Source of the DNA: an uncultured Bacteroides sp. | GTDB taxonomy: Bacteria; Bacteroidota; Bacteroidia; Bacteroidales; Bacteroidaceae | Length of the DNA: 39,771 nucleotides | Reading direction: 5' to 3' | NCBI RefSeq assembly: GCF_910585845.1 | Contig: NZ_CAJUHF010000035.1 | Span: 1-39,771, forward strand | Part shown: positions 1 through 8,724 of the stretch, piece by piece | Layout: every line of letters begins with the position of its first letter | Position numbering within the stretch: the first letter of the stretch is position 1 | Program-made: the position numbers and the translations under genes | The notes under the pieces: model-generated | The model's database searches: none | Told to the model about the DNA's origin: nothing | What the model saw: only the letters and a program-made list of their open reading frames with translations

Positions 1-134
1 ACAAACAATAAATGTTAAATCTTAAAATCCTATCGCGTACTAAAAACTTTGTAATCGGCTGTTTTACAGTCGACAATAGTAATTGTATGCGGAAAATAGG
101 ACGTTTACATGAATTGCAATACAAAAGTTCTAAG

Positions 135-1191
135 TGGACATTTTGGGTGATAACCATGCAGAATCAAATTGGCCACAGTCAAACTGGCTTGATTGTCTCA
201 ATAGTGCCTTTTGAGATATTCATCTATTAGTTTCTTTCTGTTTTCCCTGCTGATTCCCTGATGAACCCTGACCTCTGTTTTCAAGTCGGAGAAAACAGCC
301 TCAAGCGCATTGTTTGTATTTGGAAGCCCTGTTTCAGGGTGGTCATAAAAAGTCCAAAGCAATGGCATGTTACGCTTTATGCTCAGGTATGCGCTGCGTA
401 GTTTCGGCCGCATATATGGAGGTGTGGGACGCTTGATTCTTTTATCATGAATACGTTCATTGACAATATCCTTATATTTTTCATATCATTCATTGAAAGC
501 TCCGCAAAAACTTTTCTTATCTGTCCTTGCGATAATATTTATGAGGTTAAGCAGCTCCTGAGATGCTTCAATGTCCGGGTTCTGAGTCAGATACCTGCGG
601 ACAATAAGAATCTGATGAAACTGGCACATCTGCACAGGTATAGGCTTCAATGCCTAGGGCAATCCCTTCATGCCATCAATCACAATGCCGTATATATTGA
701 ACCCGTTGCCTTTCAACCATTCTACTCCCTCTACATATTGTGCGATTGTTTCATGTCGCACATACTTGTGCCATAAAACAACATTCCGAAGTGCATCCTT
801 GATAACCATAAGACCAAAATTCCTGCCCCAATATGTTGTATCCATCTGTATGGTTACATCCTTGTGCTTTGCAATCTTACGGATATACCGCATGCCTTCC
901 AAATCCCGGCGGATAGTTTTTTCGCAGACACCATACTTGGTTGCGAGTTGTCCCAAAGTCTGTTTGCTTTCTATATAGTCACTGATAACCTTGGATTTAT
1001 CTCGCCTGATACCACCATCAAAACGACGGCCACAGTCCTTACATTTATAACGTTGGGTGCGCCCTCTCAGACCGTTCCGGACCACATTTTTAGATCCGCA
1101 GAAAAAGCATTTTTTTAATCATATCAATAATTATCTTCGCAAAGAGAATAAAATCAATTGATTACAGACAATTCATCACCCAAAATGTCCA
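135..1191. mobile_element. Degenerate insertion sequence, zinc-ribbon IS256-variant type
   Basis: A decayed transposase gene is bounded by inverted repeats: TGGACATTTTGGGTGAT at 135-151 and its reverse complement at 1175-1191, 17 bp with no mismatch. The distance of about 1.06 kb suits a single-gene IS. No convincing target-site duplication is visible in the bases outside the repeats (GTTCTAAG on the left, ACCTGCCT on the right), so the copy is old or the exact ends differ by a few bases. The family name rests on recalled protein similarity, not a search. Confidence 0.75.
198..1122 (-). pseudogene. Transposase pseudogene (IS256-variant, zinc-binding N-terminus)
   Basis: Read on the minus strand, the product begins with a zinc ribbon (CFFCG about 20 residues before CKDCGRRF), continues through an HTH-like segment (GQLATKYGVCEKTIRRDL) and an RNase-H-like core (MDTTYWGRNFG, VIDGMKG), and ends with PNTNNALEAVFSDLK and an RENRKKLIDEYL tail. 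Three lesions inactivate it: an in-frame TAG at 654-656, an in-frame TGA at 486-488, and a one-base excess in a run of seven A (1110-1116) that puts the likely ATG at 1120-1122 out of frame with the zinc ribbon. Everything from 1109 down to 198 is otherwise in one frame. The A7 run could in principle be a slippage site, but the two nonsense codons make the copy dead regardless. Confidence 0.85.
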
Positions 1192-1376
1192 ACCTGCCTT
1201 TTTTCGGGTGGAAATCTGAGGGAAATTGGTAGTAAATGTTTGGTTCAACGAATAGAAATTAGATAATAAGGTAGTTCAAAATAGATTTGTGAGTTGTGTA
1301 GATGTGAGGGTAGGAAGATAGGAAAGGGGCTTGGCTTTGAACAATTTTAGGAGATAGGTTGTTATAGGTATTGAGT

Positions 1377-1814
1377 ATGGTAAAGTTTCTAAAGCTAATA
1401 TTGTTTCTGCTCCTATCTACTGTCTTTGGTGGCAGTATAAGTGATGAACCTGTTGCATGGGCGGCGGAGGACAATGTTTTTGCTTATCAGGAAACTGTGA
1501 TAGAAGAAGGGGGGATGAGAGTGGAGGTTATTGCTTCGAGTGAAAGTTACGTTTCGGCTTCGCAATTACCATACATGCCGGATGCAGAGATTGAGAATCT
1601 TGGTGGAGCAATCCAGTTGCTTACGTTTTTGCGTGTGCAACGTTCATATACAACCGAATTTTTACTTTCATTAAAGGGTGTGTTGATACGGATGGCAAGA
1701 CATGTTGGAGCTTTGTCATCGCAACGATTGAAACTATTCGATATCAGTACATTTGGTCAATTAAGGCCTGCGTGTGAATATTATGTGTTTGCATTGAGGC
1801 ACATTATTATTTAG
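1377..1814 (+). CDS. Small exported protein of unknown function
   Basis: About 145 residues. The ATG at 1377 is preferred over an in-frame TTG at 1371 because it starts directly before a signal peptide (MVKFLKLILFLLLSTVFGG). The mature part is short, with an acidic first half (VIEEGGMRVEVIASSESYVS) and a basic, hydrophobic C-terminus (LLSLKGVLIRMARHVGALSS) that could be an amphipathic helix. It ends about 110 bases before the next plus-strand gene, so the two may share a transcript. I recognise no domain. Coding status is probable because of the signal peptide and the lack of any competing frame. Confidence 0.5.
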   Translation: MVKFLKLILFLLLSTVFGGSISDEPVAWAAEDNVFAYQETVIEEGGMRVEVIASSESYVSASQLPYMPDAEIENLGGAIQLLTFLRVQRSYTTEFLLSLKGVLIRMARHVGALSSQRLKLFDISTFGQLRPACEYYVFALRHIII

Positions 1815-1925
1815 TTGATGGAATGATTTAAGTCGCTTTTCAATGTCTGCTGTTATAGATTGAGAGCGAAGTGATTGTTTTTGTGTATCAGTTAAACATT
1901 TATTTATTTCAAAACTAATTAAATT

Positions 1926-2465
1926 ATGGCAACTCAAGCAATTGACGCAATGATATTTACGTCTACTCATCCTGATATTGTGAAACGTACGAGTATTTCC
2001 GGACTTATTTTTTCAACCGCTATGTTGTTGTTAGGTGTTCTGGTATTCGCATCTACTTTTGAAATTGCAGACCGCACGTCGGCACTTAGTATGCTACTGA
2101 TGGTGTTGGGAATGGGATTTTTCTTATTGGGAATATTCTGTTTACTTTGGAAATCGAAAGAGGTAGTCTATGTTCCTACTGGGAGTGTTACAAAGGAATA
2201 TACTCTCTTTTTCGACTTGAAGTATATGGAAATGTTGAAAGAGATGATTGAAACGGGGCATCTGGCTACCGAAGAGGGGATAAAATGTGAAGGAAGCGGC
2301 AATGTGCGTATGGACGTCTTACTGTCACAAGATAATAAATTTGTAGCGATTCAGTTGTTCCAGTTTGTACCCTATGCATATACGCCGATGACGTCAGTCT
2401 ATTACTATACAGATAAGGATGCGGCAAAGATTTCGGCTTTCTTGTCGAAGTGCAGAGGGAATTAA
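1926..2465 (+). CDS. Two-helix inner-membrane protein of unknown function
   Basis: 179 residues. After a short N-terminal segment come two hydrophobic helices (about residues 25-45 and 53-75) separated by a short loop, then a soluble domain of about 100 residues with the motif FFDLKYMEMLKEM and an alternating aromatic stretch (FQFVPYAYTPMTSVYYY). The C-terminal domain is probably cytoplasmic because a Lys-rich WKSKEVV follows the second helix. The start has an A-rich leader (CTAATTAAATT), which is usual in this phylum where Shine-Dalgarno sites are weak. No known family assigned. Confidence 0.65.
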   Translation: MATQAIDAMIFTSTHPDIVKRTSISGLIFSTAMLLLGVLVFASTFEIADRTSALSMLLMVLGMGFFLLGIFCLLWKSKEVVYVPTGSVTKEYTLFFDLKYMEMLKEMIETGHLATEEGIKCEGSGNVRMDVLLSQDNKFVAIQLFQFVPYAYTPMTSVYYYTDKDAAKISAFLSKCRGN

Positions 2466-2729
2466 TCCATAGCGGTCGAAAAAGAATGCCAAACTGAAGC
2501 CGATAACGAGTACATTAGAAAATGCTTTTAGTAATTCTTTGATAGAAATGTTTAGGGATTGTAATGTAGCATGGAACAAAGATAAGTTAAATCTCAATTT
2601 GAACTTACATGGACTGATATGGTATTTATATCATTGATTTATTGTGGTATATAATCAAATGAAATTAATACCATTATGGAAGTATATACAACTCTTCTTT
2701 TTTGTTCTTCCTTCCCAAAAAGGGAGATA
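2466..2729. other. Intergenic spacer with possible gene remnant
   Basis: 264 bases between a plus-strand gene and the convergent MutS-like gene. A plus-strand frame can be read through most of it (KPITSTLENAFSNSLIEMF and onward) with one internal stop near 2638, but it has no start and no family match I can defend. No strong terminator is seen. Confidence 0.3.
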
Positions 2730-4541
2730 TCAGTCCGTGACAGCAATCCCCATTTTCTTCATCAGAAAACAGGCATTCATGTTTTGTGCCACTCCCTCGC
2801 GCATGTGGTAGGAGAAGGTGAGCTCATCTCCGGTAATATCGGCTTCGAAACAATGGTTGCGGATGTCGTCGGGGAAGGTGTCGGCAAGGGATCCGAGCAT
2901 CAGGTCGTGAGTGGCAATGATACCGTTTGCCTGCAACGTCATGAACTGCCGGATGAGGGCGAGGGAACCTTTTTGCTTGTCGGTAGAATTGGTACCTTTC
3001 AAGATTTCGTCGAGGATGATGAACAACTCCTCACCGGATTGCAGTTTGTCGATGATTAGTTTCAGACGTTTGAGTTCGGCGAAGAAGTATGATTCGTTGT
3101 CGGTGAGCGAATCACTGGTGCGCAGGCTGGTGATGAGATGAGCGGGATATACTTCCATCTGTTGGGCGCAGACGGGTGTCCCGATGCAGGCAAGCAGATA
3201 ATTGACACCCACGGTACGCAGATAGGTACTTTTGCCTGCCATGTTGGCTCCGGTGATGGTGATGAAGAAAGGTCGTTTCCTGATGTCGATGTCGTTTCGT
3301 ACGCACTTGTCGCGATGCATGAGCGGATGCCCTAATTTACGGGCATGCAAGCAGAAGGGATGGGAGACGATACAGGGATATGTGTAGTCCGGATGGTTGT
3401 AAGCGAAAGTGGCGAGTGAACATAGCGCATCCATATGGGCGATGGCGGTCAGCCATTGTGGCAATTGTGAGGCATATTGCTCTTTCCATTTCTCGATACG
3501 CATGATTTGACGGATCTCCCAAAAGAACAAACCGTTAAGAATGGTGTACATAAAGACATTGTTTCGTTGGTCGAGTTCGTTCATCAGTTTGCTTAGGCAT
3601 TGGATGGAGTGGGAGGCAGTCTGTTTTTCTTCGCCTATCCATGCCTTGACTTCGTTTAATATGGGGCTTTTTGTCGGTTGACACTCTATGAGACGGAGCA
3701 GGTTGGCGTATGTTGCCAGTATTTGGAGCTTCTTGCCATAGACTGCCTGCATTTTCGTGATCCGACCGGTGAAACAGAAGCCTGCGGATACGAAACATAC
3801 CCACACGGTTCCGCAGACGCTGGCAGGGAGGATATCGGCAAGTGCAAGTGAGATGCATATTGCATTTGTGCCACCTGCCAGCCAGGGTAATAGGCGGAAA
3901 AGCAGGCGTTTCCGAAAGACGGTCGGGCTTCCTGCCCATGTCTTCAGTTCGTTTTCGTCAGCGGCTTTGCCTTTGTGCAGCAATCCCAATATGCGGAACT
4001 GCTGTCTGAATTCCAGTAGTGGGGTCAGTTCGCGCACGGCTTCCTGCCGATTTTCTATTTCTACTTTATTTTCCAGATGTGTATTCAGCCAAGTGGCCAG
4101 CAACTTTTTCCCAAGTTGCGTGGATGTCCTGTTGAGGTACTGAAACAGAGAGTGGGGACCGAAAAGGTCCAGATCGAAACTATACAGATGGGTCGGGTCA
4201 ATGAATTCGGTTCCATCCTCGAAGGAAGACGTATCGTAATGGAGGGCGGCTACTTCTTGTTCGTTGATTTCGATTTCTTTTTCCAGATAATCTTTACGGT
4301 GGAACAGGCGGTTGTGATGTTTTATCAGTAAGATGAAGGGTAAAAGGGCTGCAACAATGATGCATGTCGGTATGATCCAGCCAGTCGACCGGAAGTATAT
4401 GGCACCTGCCACTCCTGCCACGAACAGTAACAGGCGTAGAGTGCTTGTGCGGTAAATTTCATGTTGCACTTTGTTCAGTTTCCGACGCCCCTCTTCGGCA
4501 ATGCGTTGATAGTTGGCAATTATTTCAGGGATGGTATTCAT
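2730..4541 (-). CDS. Membrane-anchored MutS-family ATPase (MutS-like domain V protein)
   Basis: 603 residues. The C-terminal third is a MutS-type ABC ATPase: Walker A TGANMAGKST near residue 430, a signature-like segment (LRTSDSLTDNESYFFAELKR), Walker B FIILDEILKGTNS, and the switch histidine in ATHDLMLG. The middle resembles the MutS core lever (FQYLNRTSTQLGKKLLATWL). The mismatch-recognition domain with its Phe-x-Glu motif is absent. Instead there are two hydrophobic helices near residues 35-75 and a further hydrophobic stretch around residues 220-260. It is therefore unlikely to be the mismatch-repair MutS. Proteins of this layout are common in Bacteroidetes, but their job is not settled. 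The gene stands alone and has its own good promoter at 4564-4595. Confidence 0.85.
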   Translation of the reverse strand: MNTIPEIIANYQRIAEEGRRKLNKVQHEIYRTSTLRLLLFVAGVAGAIYFRSTGWIIPTCIIVAALLPFILLIKHHNRLFHRKDYLEKEIEINEQEVAALHYDTSSFEDGTEFIDPTHLYSFDLDLFGPHSLFQYLNRTSTQLGKKLLATWLNTHLENKVEIENRQEAVRELTPLLEFRQQFRILGLLHKGKAADENELKTWAGSPTVFRKRLLFRLLPWLAGGTNAICISLALADILPASVCGTVWVCFVSAGFCFTGRITKMQAVYGKKLQILATYANLLRLIECQPTKSPILNEVKAWIGEEKQTASHSIQCLSKLMNELDQRNNVFMYTILNGLFFWEIRQIMRIEKWKEQYASQLPQWLTAIAHMDALCSLATFAYNHPDYTYPCIVSHPFCLHARKLGHPLMHRDKCVRNDIDIRKRPFFITITGANMAGKSTYLRTVGVNYLLACIGTPVCAQQMEVYPAHLITSLRTSDSLTDNESYFFAELKRLKLIIDKLQSGEELFIILDEILKGTNSTDKQKGSLALIRQFMTLQANGIIATHDLMLGSLADTFPDDIRNHCFEADITGDELTFSYHMREGVAQNMNACFLMKKMGIAVTD

Positions 4542-4563
4542 GTTTTTCTTATTTTTATGTTCG

Positions 4564-4595
4564 CAAAGTTAAAATAAACACAGGTTATAGCCAAA
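4564..4595 (-). promoter_or_regulatory. Bacteroides-type promoter of the MutS-like gene
   Basis: On the minus strand, TTTG (4592-4595) is followed by 20 bases and then TAACTTTG (4564-4571), a full match to the Bacteroides -33/-7 consensus. The predicted transcript start lies about 15 bases before the ATG at 4541. Confidence 0.7.
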
Positions 4596-4599
4596 TACT

Positions 4600-4890
4600 T
4601 TTCTGGCGTTTTGTTTTTCTAAAATGACGAGAATGCGTTATTTCCGTCCTGTCATAGGGGAGAGTGAAAAGAAACGAATGAAAATCTGTATCTTGCTATC
4701 AGACAGTATGATATATAAATCCGTACATCTCTAAAAAAGAAAATAATCCGTCCGAACATCGGAATATCCTTCAGAGAACCGTTATCAAGCCTTCCCCATA
4801 TCTTCTCCGACGCGTAATATCGTCAGAGAGAAGGCCGAAAACATCCGGATATGTCTCCTATTTCCCTTATTCTCACTTTTTCTTTCAATA
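4600..4890. other. Non-coding divergent intergenic region
   Basis: About 290 bases between two divergent promoters. It contains imperfect hairpins, the clearest being CTTCTC...GAGAAG with inner GACG/CGTC around 4802-4838. No reading frame or RNA family is recognised. Confidence 0.3.
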
Positions 4891-4891
4891 A

Positions 4892-4923
4892 TTTGCTCCT
4901 TTTGGATAAATGCCGTAACTTTC
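4892..4923 (+). promoter_or_regulatory. Bacteroides-type promoter of the secreted-protein gene at 4963
   Basis: TTTG at 4892-4895, a 20-base spacer, then TAACTTTC at 4916-4923. This is one mismatch from the TTTG-N20-TAnnTTTG consensus. The start codon lies 40 bases downstream. Confidence 0.6.
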
Positions 4924-4962
4924 GCTCAAATAAGAATCACTTATAGTAGGAAAAGTTATGTT

Positions 4963-5589
4963 ATGAAAAGATGTTGCTTGTTGAGCCTATTTGTTTTGTT
5001 GGTTGTTTTTCGTATGGACGCCCAACATGTGATCTATGCCAATCTGAAAGAATTGGTAGAAGAGCGTGGCGACACACTCTCCACACTGAAGATTGAAAAG
5101 CGCTCGAAAAACCAGATACTTCTGATGGGAGGTGCCGACTATCGCATTTCAGTAGACAAGAATCCCGGTCTTTGCCGATATCTGAAATCCCGTTGCTATG
5201 CGGTACAATCCGATTCGGCATTTTATGTCAATTGCAAAAAGGTACGCTACAAGCGGTTCCGTTTTGGCGGTTGGTATGCTCCTGCGATGTGGGTACGGGG
5301 CAAGATATACTTTTGCGTGCAACCTGTAGGCTCGGTGGCGGCAAGTACTACGCAGCGAGCCGACGCTACGCGATTGGGTGGTGAGGTAGGTACTGCCATT
5401 GCAGCTTCGGGGTTGGTGAATGCCCGCGTCTACTACGAATTGAATCCTGAAACAGGAAAAGTGGAGTTTGTAGGTAAAGAAAAAATGCAGCATTTGCTGC
5501 AAAATGAGCAAGACCTGCTGGAAGCCTTCCAAGAAGAGGAGAGCGAGAAAGCTGAGGTCACAGGCAAGTACTTGTTGAAGTTGAAATAA
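4963..5589 (+). CDS. Secreted protein of unknown function (possibly DUF6563-like)
   Basis: 208 residues with a signal peptide (MKRCCLLSLFVLLVVFRMDAQ). It contains repeated short strand-forming segments (VIYANLKELVEERGDT, RSKNQILLMGGADYRI), then a glycine-rich middle (RFGGWYAPAMWVRGKIYF) and a Glu/Lys-rich C-terminal helix (LLQNEQDLLEAFQEEESEKAE). The pattern recalls a Bacteroides domain family of unknown function that I associate with the label DUF6563, but I cannot verify that. It is a single-gene unit with its own promoter and a strong terminator at 5599-5639, so it is probably transcribed independently of the hut operon just downstream. Confidence 0.65.
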   Translation: MKRCCLLSLFVLLVVFRMDAQHVIYANLKELVEERGDTLSTLKIEKRSKNQILLMGGADYRISVDKNPGLCRYLKSRCYAVQSDSAFYVNCKKVRYKRFRFGGWYAPAMWVRGKIYFCVQPVGSVAASTTQRADATRLGGEVGTAIAASGLVNARVYYELNPETGKVEFVGKEKMQHLLQNEQDLLEAFQEEESEKAEVTGKYLLKLK

Positions 5590-5598
5590 TAAAATGTT

Positions 5599-5639
5599 AA
5601 ATAAATCCCGATAACTTTTGCTGGTATCGGGATTTATTT
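5599..5639 (+). terminator. Strong stem-loop terminator
   Basis: A perfect 15-bp stem (5599-5613 with 5625-5639) around an 11-base loop, ten bases after the stop codon. The stem ends are A/T rich, so it could also act on transcripts from the opposite strand. Confidence 0.75.
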
Positions 5640-5702
5640 CTATATTGCGGCTGTTTACAAAGCGAATAGCTGACATTTTGTAACCTTTAATTTGATGATT
5701 TT

Positions 5703-7688
5703 ATGAAAATAACCTTGAGTAACACATTGCCTCCTTACCCGACATTTGTTGAGGGCATCCGTCGGGCTCCCGATCGTGGTTTTACACTTTCGCCTGCGCA
5801 GACAGCCACGGCACTGAAGAATGCACTGCGCTATATTCCCGAAGAACTGCACGAAACTCTTGCACCGGAATTTCTGGAAGAGCTCCATACGCGCGGACGC
5901 ATCTATGGCTACCGCTACCGTCCGCAGGGCGACCTGAAAGCCAAGTCCATCGATGAATATAAAGGAAACTGCATCGAAGGAAAGGCCTTCCAGGTGATGA
6001 TAGACAACAATCTTTGTTTCGACATCGCCCTCTATCCCTACGAACTGGTTACTTACGGCGAGACAGGACAGGTCTGTCAGAATTGGATGCAATATTGCCT
6101 GATCAAGCAATATCTGGAAGTACTTACGCAAGACCAGACACTTGTTATCGAAAGCGGACATCCGTTGGGATTGTTCCGTTCCAAACCCGAAGCACCGCGC
6201 GTCATTATTACGAATGCTATGATGGTAGGTCTCTACGACAATCCGAAAGACTGGCACACCGCCATGCAGATGGGCGTTGCCAATTACGGGCAGATGACCG
6301 CCGGCGGATGGATGTACATCGGACCGCAAGGTATCGTGCACGGCACTTTCAACACACTGCTAAACGCCGGACGCATGAAACTGAATATTCCGCAGGAAGG
6401 AAACCTGCAAGGAAAACTCTTCATCTCTTCCGGTTTGGGAGGTATGAGTGGTGCCCAGCCCAAAGCCGCGGAAATGGCGGGGGCAGCTTCCATCATTGCC
6501 GAAGTGGATATGTCACGCATCGAAACCCGGCATCGGCAAGGGTGGGTAGGACATGTCACCGGTTCTATTCCTGAAGCCTTCTCGCTGGCACGCGAGGCAA
6601 TGGACAACAAACAACCCATCTCCATAGCTTATCATGGCAACATCGTTGACTTGCTGGAACATGCCATAAACCAGAACATACATATCGACCTTCTTTCCGA
6701 CCAGACCTCTTGCCATGCAGTCTACGAAGGAGGCTACTGTCCGGCAGGTCTGACTTTTGAAGAACGTACCAGCCTACTGCATGAAGATACAGGCAGATTC
6801 TGCAATTTGGTGAACCAGTCGCTGGCACGCCATTTCCAGGCAATCAAGGCACTGGTGGAGCGCGGTACCTATTTCTTCGACTACGGTAACTCTTTCATGA
6901 AAGCCATCTACGACTCCGGTGTCCGTGAGATTGCCAAAGAAGGAGACGACAAGAACGGTTTCATCTTCCCAAGCTACGTAGAAGATATTATGGGGCCGGA
7001 GCTTTTCGATTACGGTTACGGTCCTTTCCGCTGGGTATGCCTCAGTGGTAAGCATGAAGATCTGATCAAGACCGACCGAGCTGCAATGGAATGCATCGAC
7101 CCGAATCGGCGCGGACAAGATCGGGACAACTACAACTGGATACGCGATGCGGAGAAGAACAACCTTGTAGTAGGTACACAAGCCCGCATCCTCTATCAGG
7201 ACGCTGTGGGACGCATGAACATTGCGTTGAAGTTCAATGAGATGGTTCGTAACGGAGAAGTCGGCCCGATTATGATGGGACGCGATCATCATGATGTCAG
7301 CGGCACAGACTCCCCCTTCCGCGAAACCTCCAACATCAAAGACGGTAGCAACGTTATGGCAGACATGGCGGTACAATGCTTTGCAGGAAACTGCGCGCGC
7401 GGAATGAGCCTTGTCGCACTGCACAACGGCGGAGGTGTTGGCATTGGAAAAGCAATCAATGGCGGTTTCGGCATGGTGTGCGATGGCAGTGAAAGGGTAG
7501 ACGAAATCCTGCGTTCGGCGATGCTTTGGGATGTAATGGGCGGTGTGGCACGCCGCTCGTGGGCACGAAACGAACATGCGATGGAGACGAGCGAAGAGTT
7601 CAACCAGGCGTATGCCGATACCTATCATATCACTATGCCGTATGTGGCGGACAACGAATTGATTAGAAAAGTGATAGAGAATAATTAG
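5703..7688 (+). CDS. hutU: Urocanate hydratase (urocanase)
   Basis: 661 residues, the long urocanase form. It converts urocanate to 4-imidazolone-5-propionate with tightly bound NAD+, the second step of histidine degradation, in the cytoplasm. Visible hallmarks are the nucleotide-binding stretch GLGGMSGAQPKAAEMAG near residue 243, followed by an acidic residue in AEVDMSR; the active-site region FDYGYGPFRWVCLSG; and GRDHHDVSGTDSPFRET with CFAGNCARGMSL and NGGGVGIGKAINGGFG in the C-terminal third. The reading frame is intact. It is the first gene of a co-directional five-gene hut cluster, with 79 bases to the next gene. No clear consensus promoter is visible in the 63 bases between the preceding terminator and the ATG. 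Confidence 0.95.
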   Translation: MKITLSNTLPPYPTFVEGIRRAPDRGFTLSPAQTATALKNALRYIPEELHETLAPEFLEELHTRGRIYGYRYRPQGDLKAKSIDEYKGNCIEGKAFQVMIDNNLCFDIALYPYELVTYGETGQVCQNWMQYCLIKQYLEVLTQDQTLVIESGHPLGLFRSKPEAPRVIITNAMMVGLYDNPKDWHTAMQMGVANYGQMTAGGWMYIGPQGIVHGTFNTLLNAGRMKLNIPQEGNLQGKLFISSGLGGMSGAQPKAAEMAGAASIIAEVDMSRIETRHRQGWVGHVTGSIPEAFSLAREAMDNKQPISIAYHGNIVDLLEHAINQNIHIDLLSDQTSCHAVYEGGYCPAGLTFEERTSLLHEDTGRFCNLVNQSLARHFQAIKALVERGTYFFDYGNSFMKAIYDSGVREIAKEGDDKNGFIFPSYVEDIMGPELFDYGYGPFRWVCLSGKHEDLIKTDRAAMECIDPNRRGQDRDNYNWIRDAEKNNLVVGTQARILYQDAVGRMNIALKFNEMVRNGEVGPIMMGRDHHDVSGTDSPFRETSNIKDGSNVMADMAVQCFAGNCARGMSLVALHNGGGVGIGKAINGGFGMVCDGSERVDEILRSAMLWDVMGGVARRSWARNEHAMETSEEFNQAYADTYHITMPYVADNELIRKVIENN

Positions 7689-7767
7689 GTAAAGGAATTG
7701 TCGGTTCTTAACCTCAGCTAACTCCCAAATAATTCTCTTTTAACTTCCTCATATAAAAAAAACTCGT

Positions 7768-8667
7768 ATGAATAAAATCGTAGAATGCGTTCCCAATTTC
7801 AGCGAAGGACGCGACTTGCAGAAAATAGATCAGATTGTAGCCCCTTTCCGTGGCAAACCAGGTGTGAAACTGTTGGATTACAGTAACGATGAAGACCATA
7901 ATCGGTTGGTCGTTACCGTAGTGGGCGAACCCGAACCTCTTCGTGACGCTGTTCTTGAAGCGATCGGGACAGCCGTTCGGCTTATCGACCTCAATCACCA
8001 CACCGGACAGCATCCTCGTATGGGCGCTGTCGACGTAGTACCCTTCATTCCCATCAAAAACGTGACGATGGAAGAAGCCATAGCTCTCTCCAAGGAAGTG
8101 GCAGCCACAGCAGCCGAGCGTTATGGGCTTCCGGTATTCCTCTACGAGAAGTCTGCTTCCGCCCCCCATCGCGAAAACCTTGCCGCTGTGCGCAAAGGCG
8201 AGTTCGAAGGCATGGCGGAGAAGATCAAACTTCCCGAATGGAAACCCGACTTCGGACCTGCCGAACGGCATCCGACCGCTGGAACCGTAGCTATCGGCGC
8301 GCGCATGCCTCTCGTGGCATATAACATCAACCTCAGCACTCCCAGTCTGGAAATCGCTCACGACATCGCCAAGAAAATCCGCTTCATAGGCGGTGGTCTG
8401 CGCTATTGCAAGGCAATGGGAGTGGAACTGAAAGACCGCGGCATCACGCAAGTCTCCATCAACATGACCGACTATACGCGGACCGCCCTCTACCGTGCTT
8501 TCGAACTGGTCCGCATCGAGGCGCGCCGTTACGGAGTGAGCATCGTGGGCAGCGAAATCATCGGTCTTGTTCCGATGGAGGCACTCATCGACACTGCTTC
8601 CTACTACCTCGGACTGGAGAACTTCTCCATGCAGCAAGTGCTTGAAGCACGCATCATGGAAGAGTGA
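7768..8667 (+). CDS. ftcD: Glutamate formimidoyltransferase
   Basis: 299 residues, matching only the formimidoyltransferase half of the mammalian bifunctional FTCD enzyme. It moves the formimino group from N-formimino-L-glutamate to tetrahydrofolate, releasing glutamate. Conserved segments are the N-terminal VECVPNFSEGRD, the substrate/folate region LNHHTGQHPRMGAVDVVPF near residue 75, GARMPLVAYNINLST, and the later IRFIGGGLRYCKAMGVEL and VSINMTDYTRTALYRAFE. The cyclodeaminase half is encoded separately at 10033-10662. Position between hutU and hutI supports the assignment. This glutamate-sparing route releases formimino-THF rather than formamide or formate. Confidence 0.93.
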   Translation: MNKIVECVPNFSEGRDLQKIDQIVAPFRGKPGVKLLDYSNDEDHNRLVVTVVGEPEPLRDAVLEAIGTAVRLIDLNHHTGQHPRMGAVDVVPFIPIKNVTMEEAIALSKEVAATAAERYGLPVFLYEKSASAPHRENLAAVRKGEFEGMAEKIKLPEWKPDFGPAERHPTAGTVAIGARMPLVAYNINLSTPSLEIAHDIAKKIRFIGGGLRYCKAMGVELKDRGITQVSINMTDYTRTALYRAFELVRIEARRYGVSIVGSEIIGLVPMEALIDTASYYLGLENFSMQQVLEARIMEE

Positions 8668-8724
8668 CCGGAACGGGAGAGTAACCGGATATGAATTAAG
8701 ACATCACACAGATAAAGTTCCGAT

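Noticed and set aside
2466..2700. Remnant of an integrase or transposase in the spacer (open frame with one stop)
   Set aside because: No conserved motif could be matched; possible chance frame.
6774..7628. Long minus-strand frame opposite hutU (284 codons)
   Set aside because: Shadow of a well-supported gene. The opposite strand of GC-richer coding DNA often stays open, and the composition is not protein-like.
7714..8637. Long minus-strand frame opposite ftcD (307 codons)
   Set aside because: Same reason; the plus-strand frame has all FTCD motifs.
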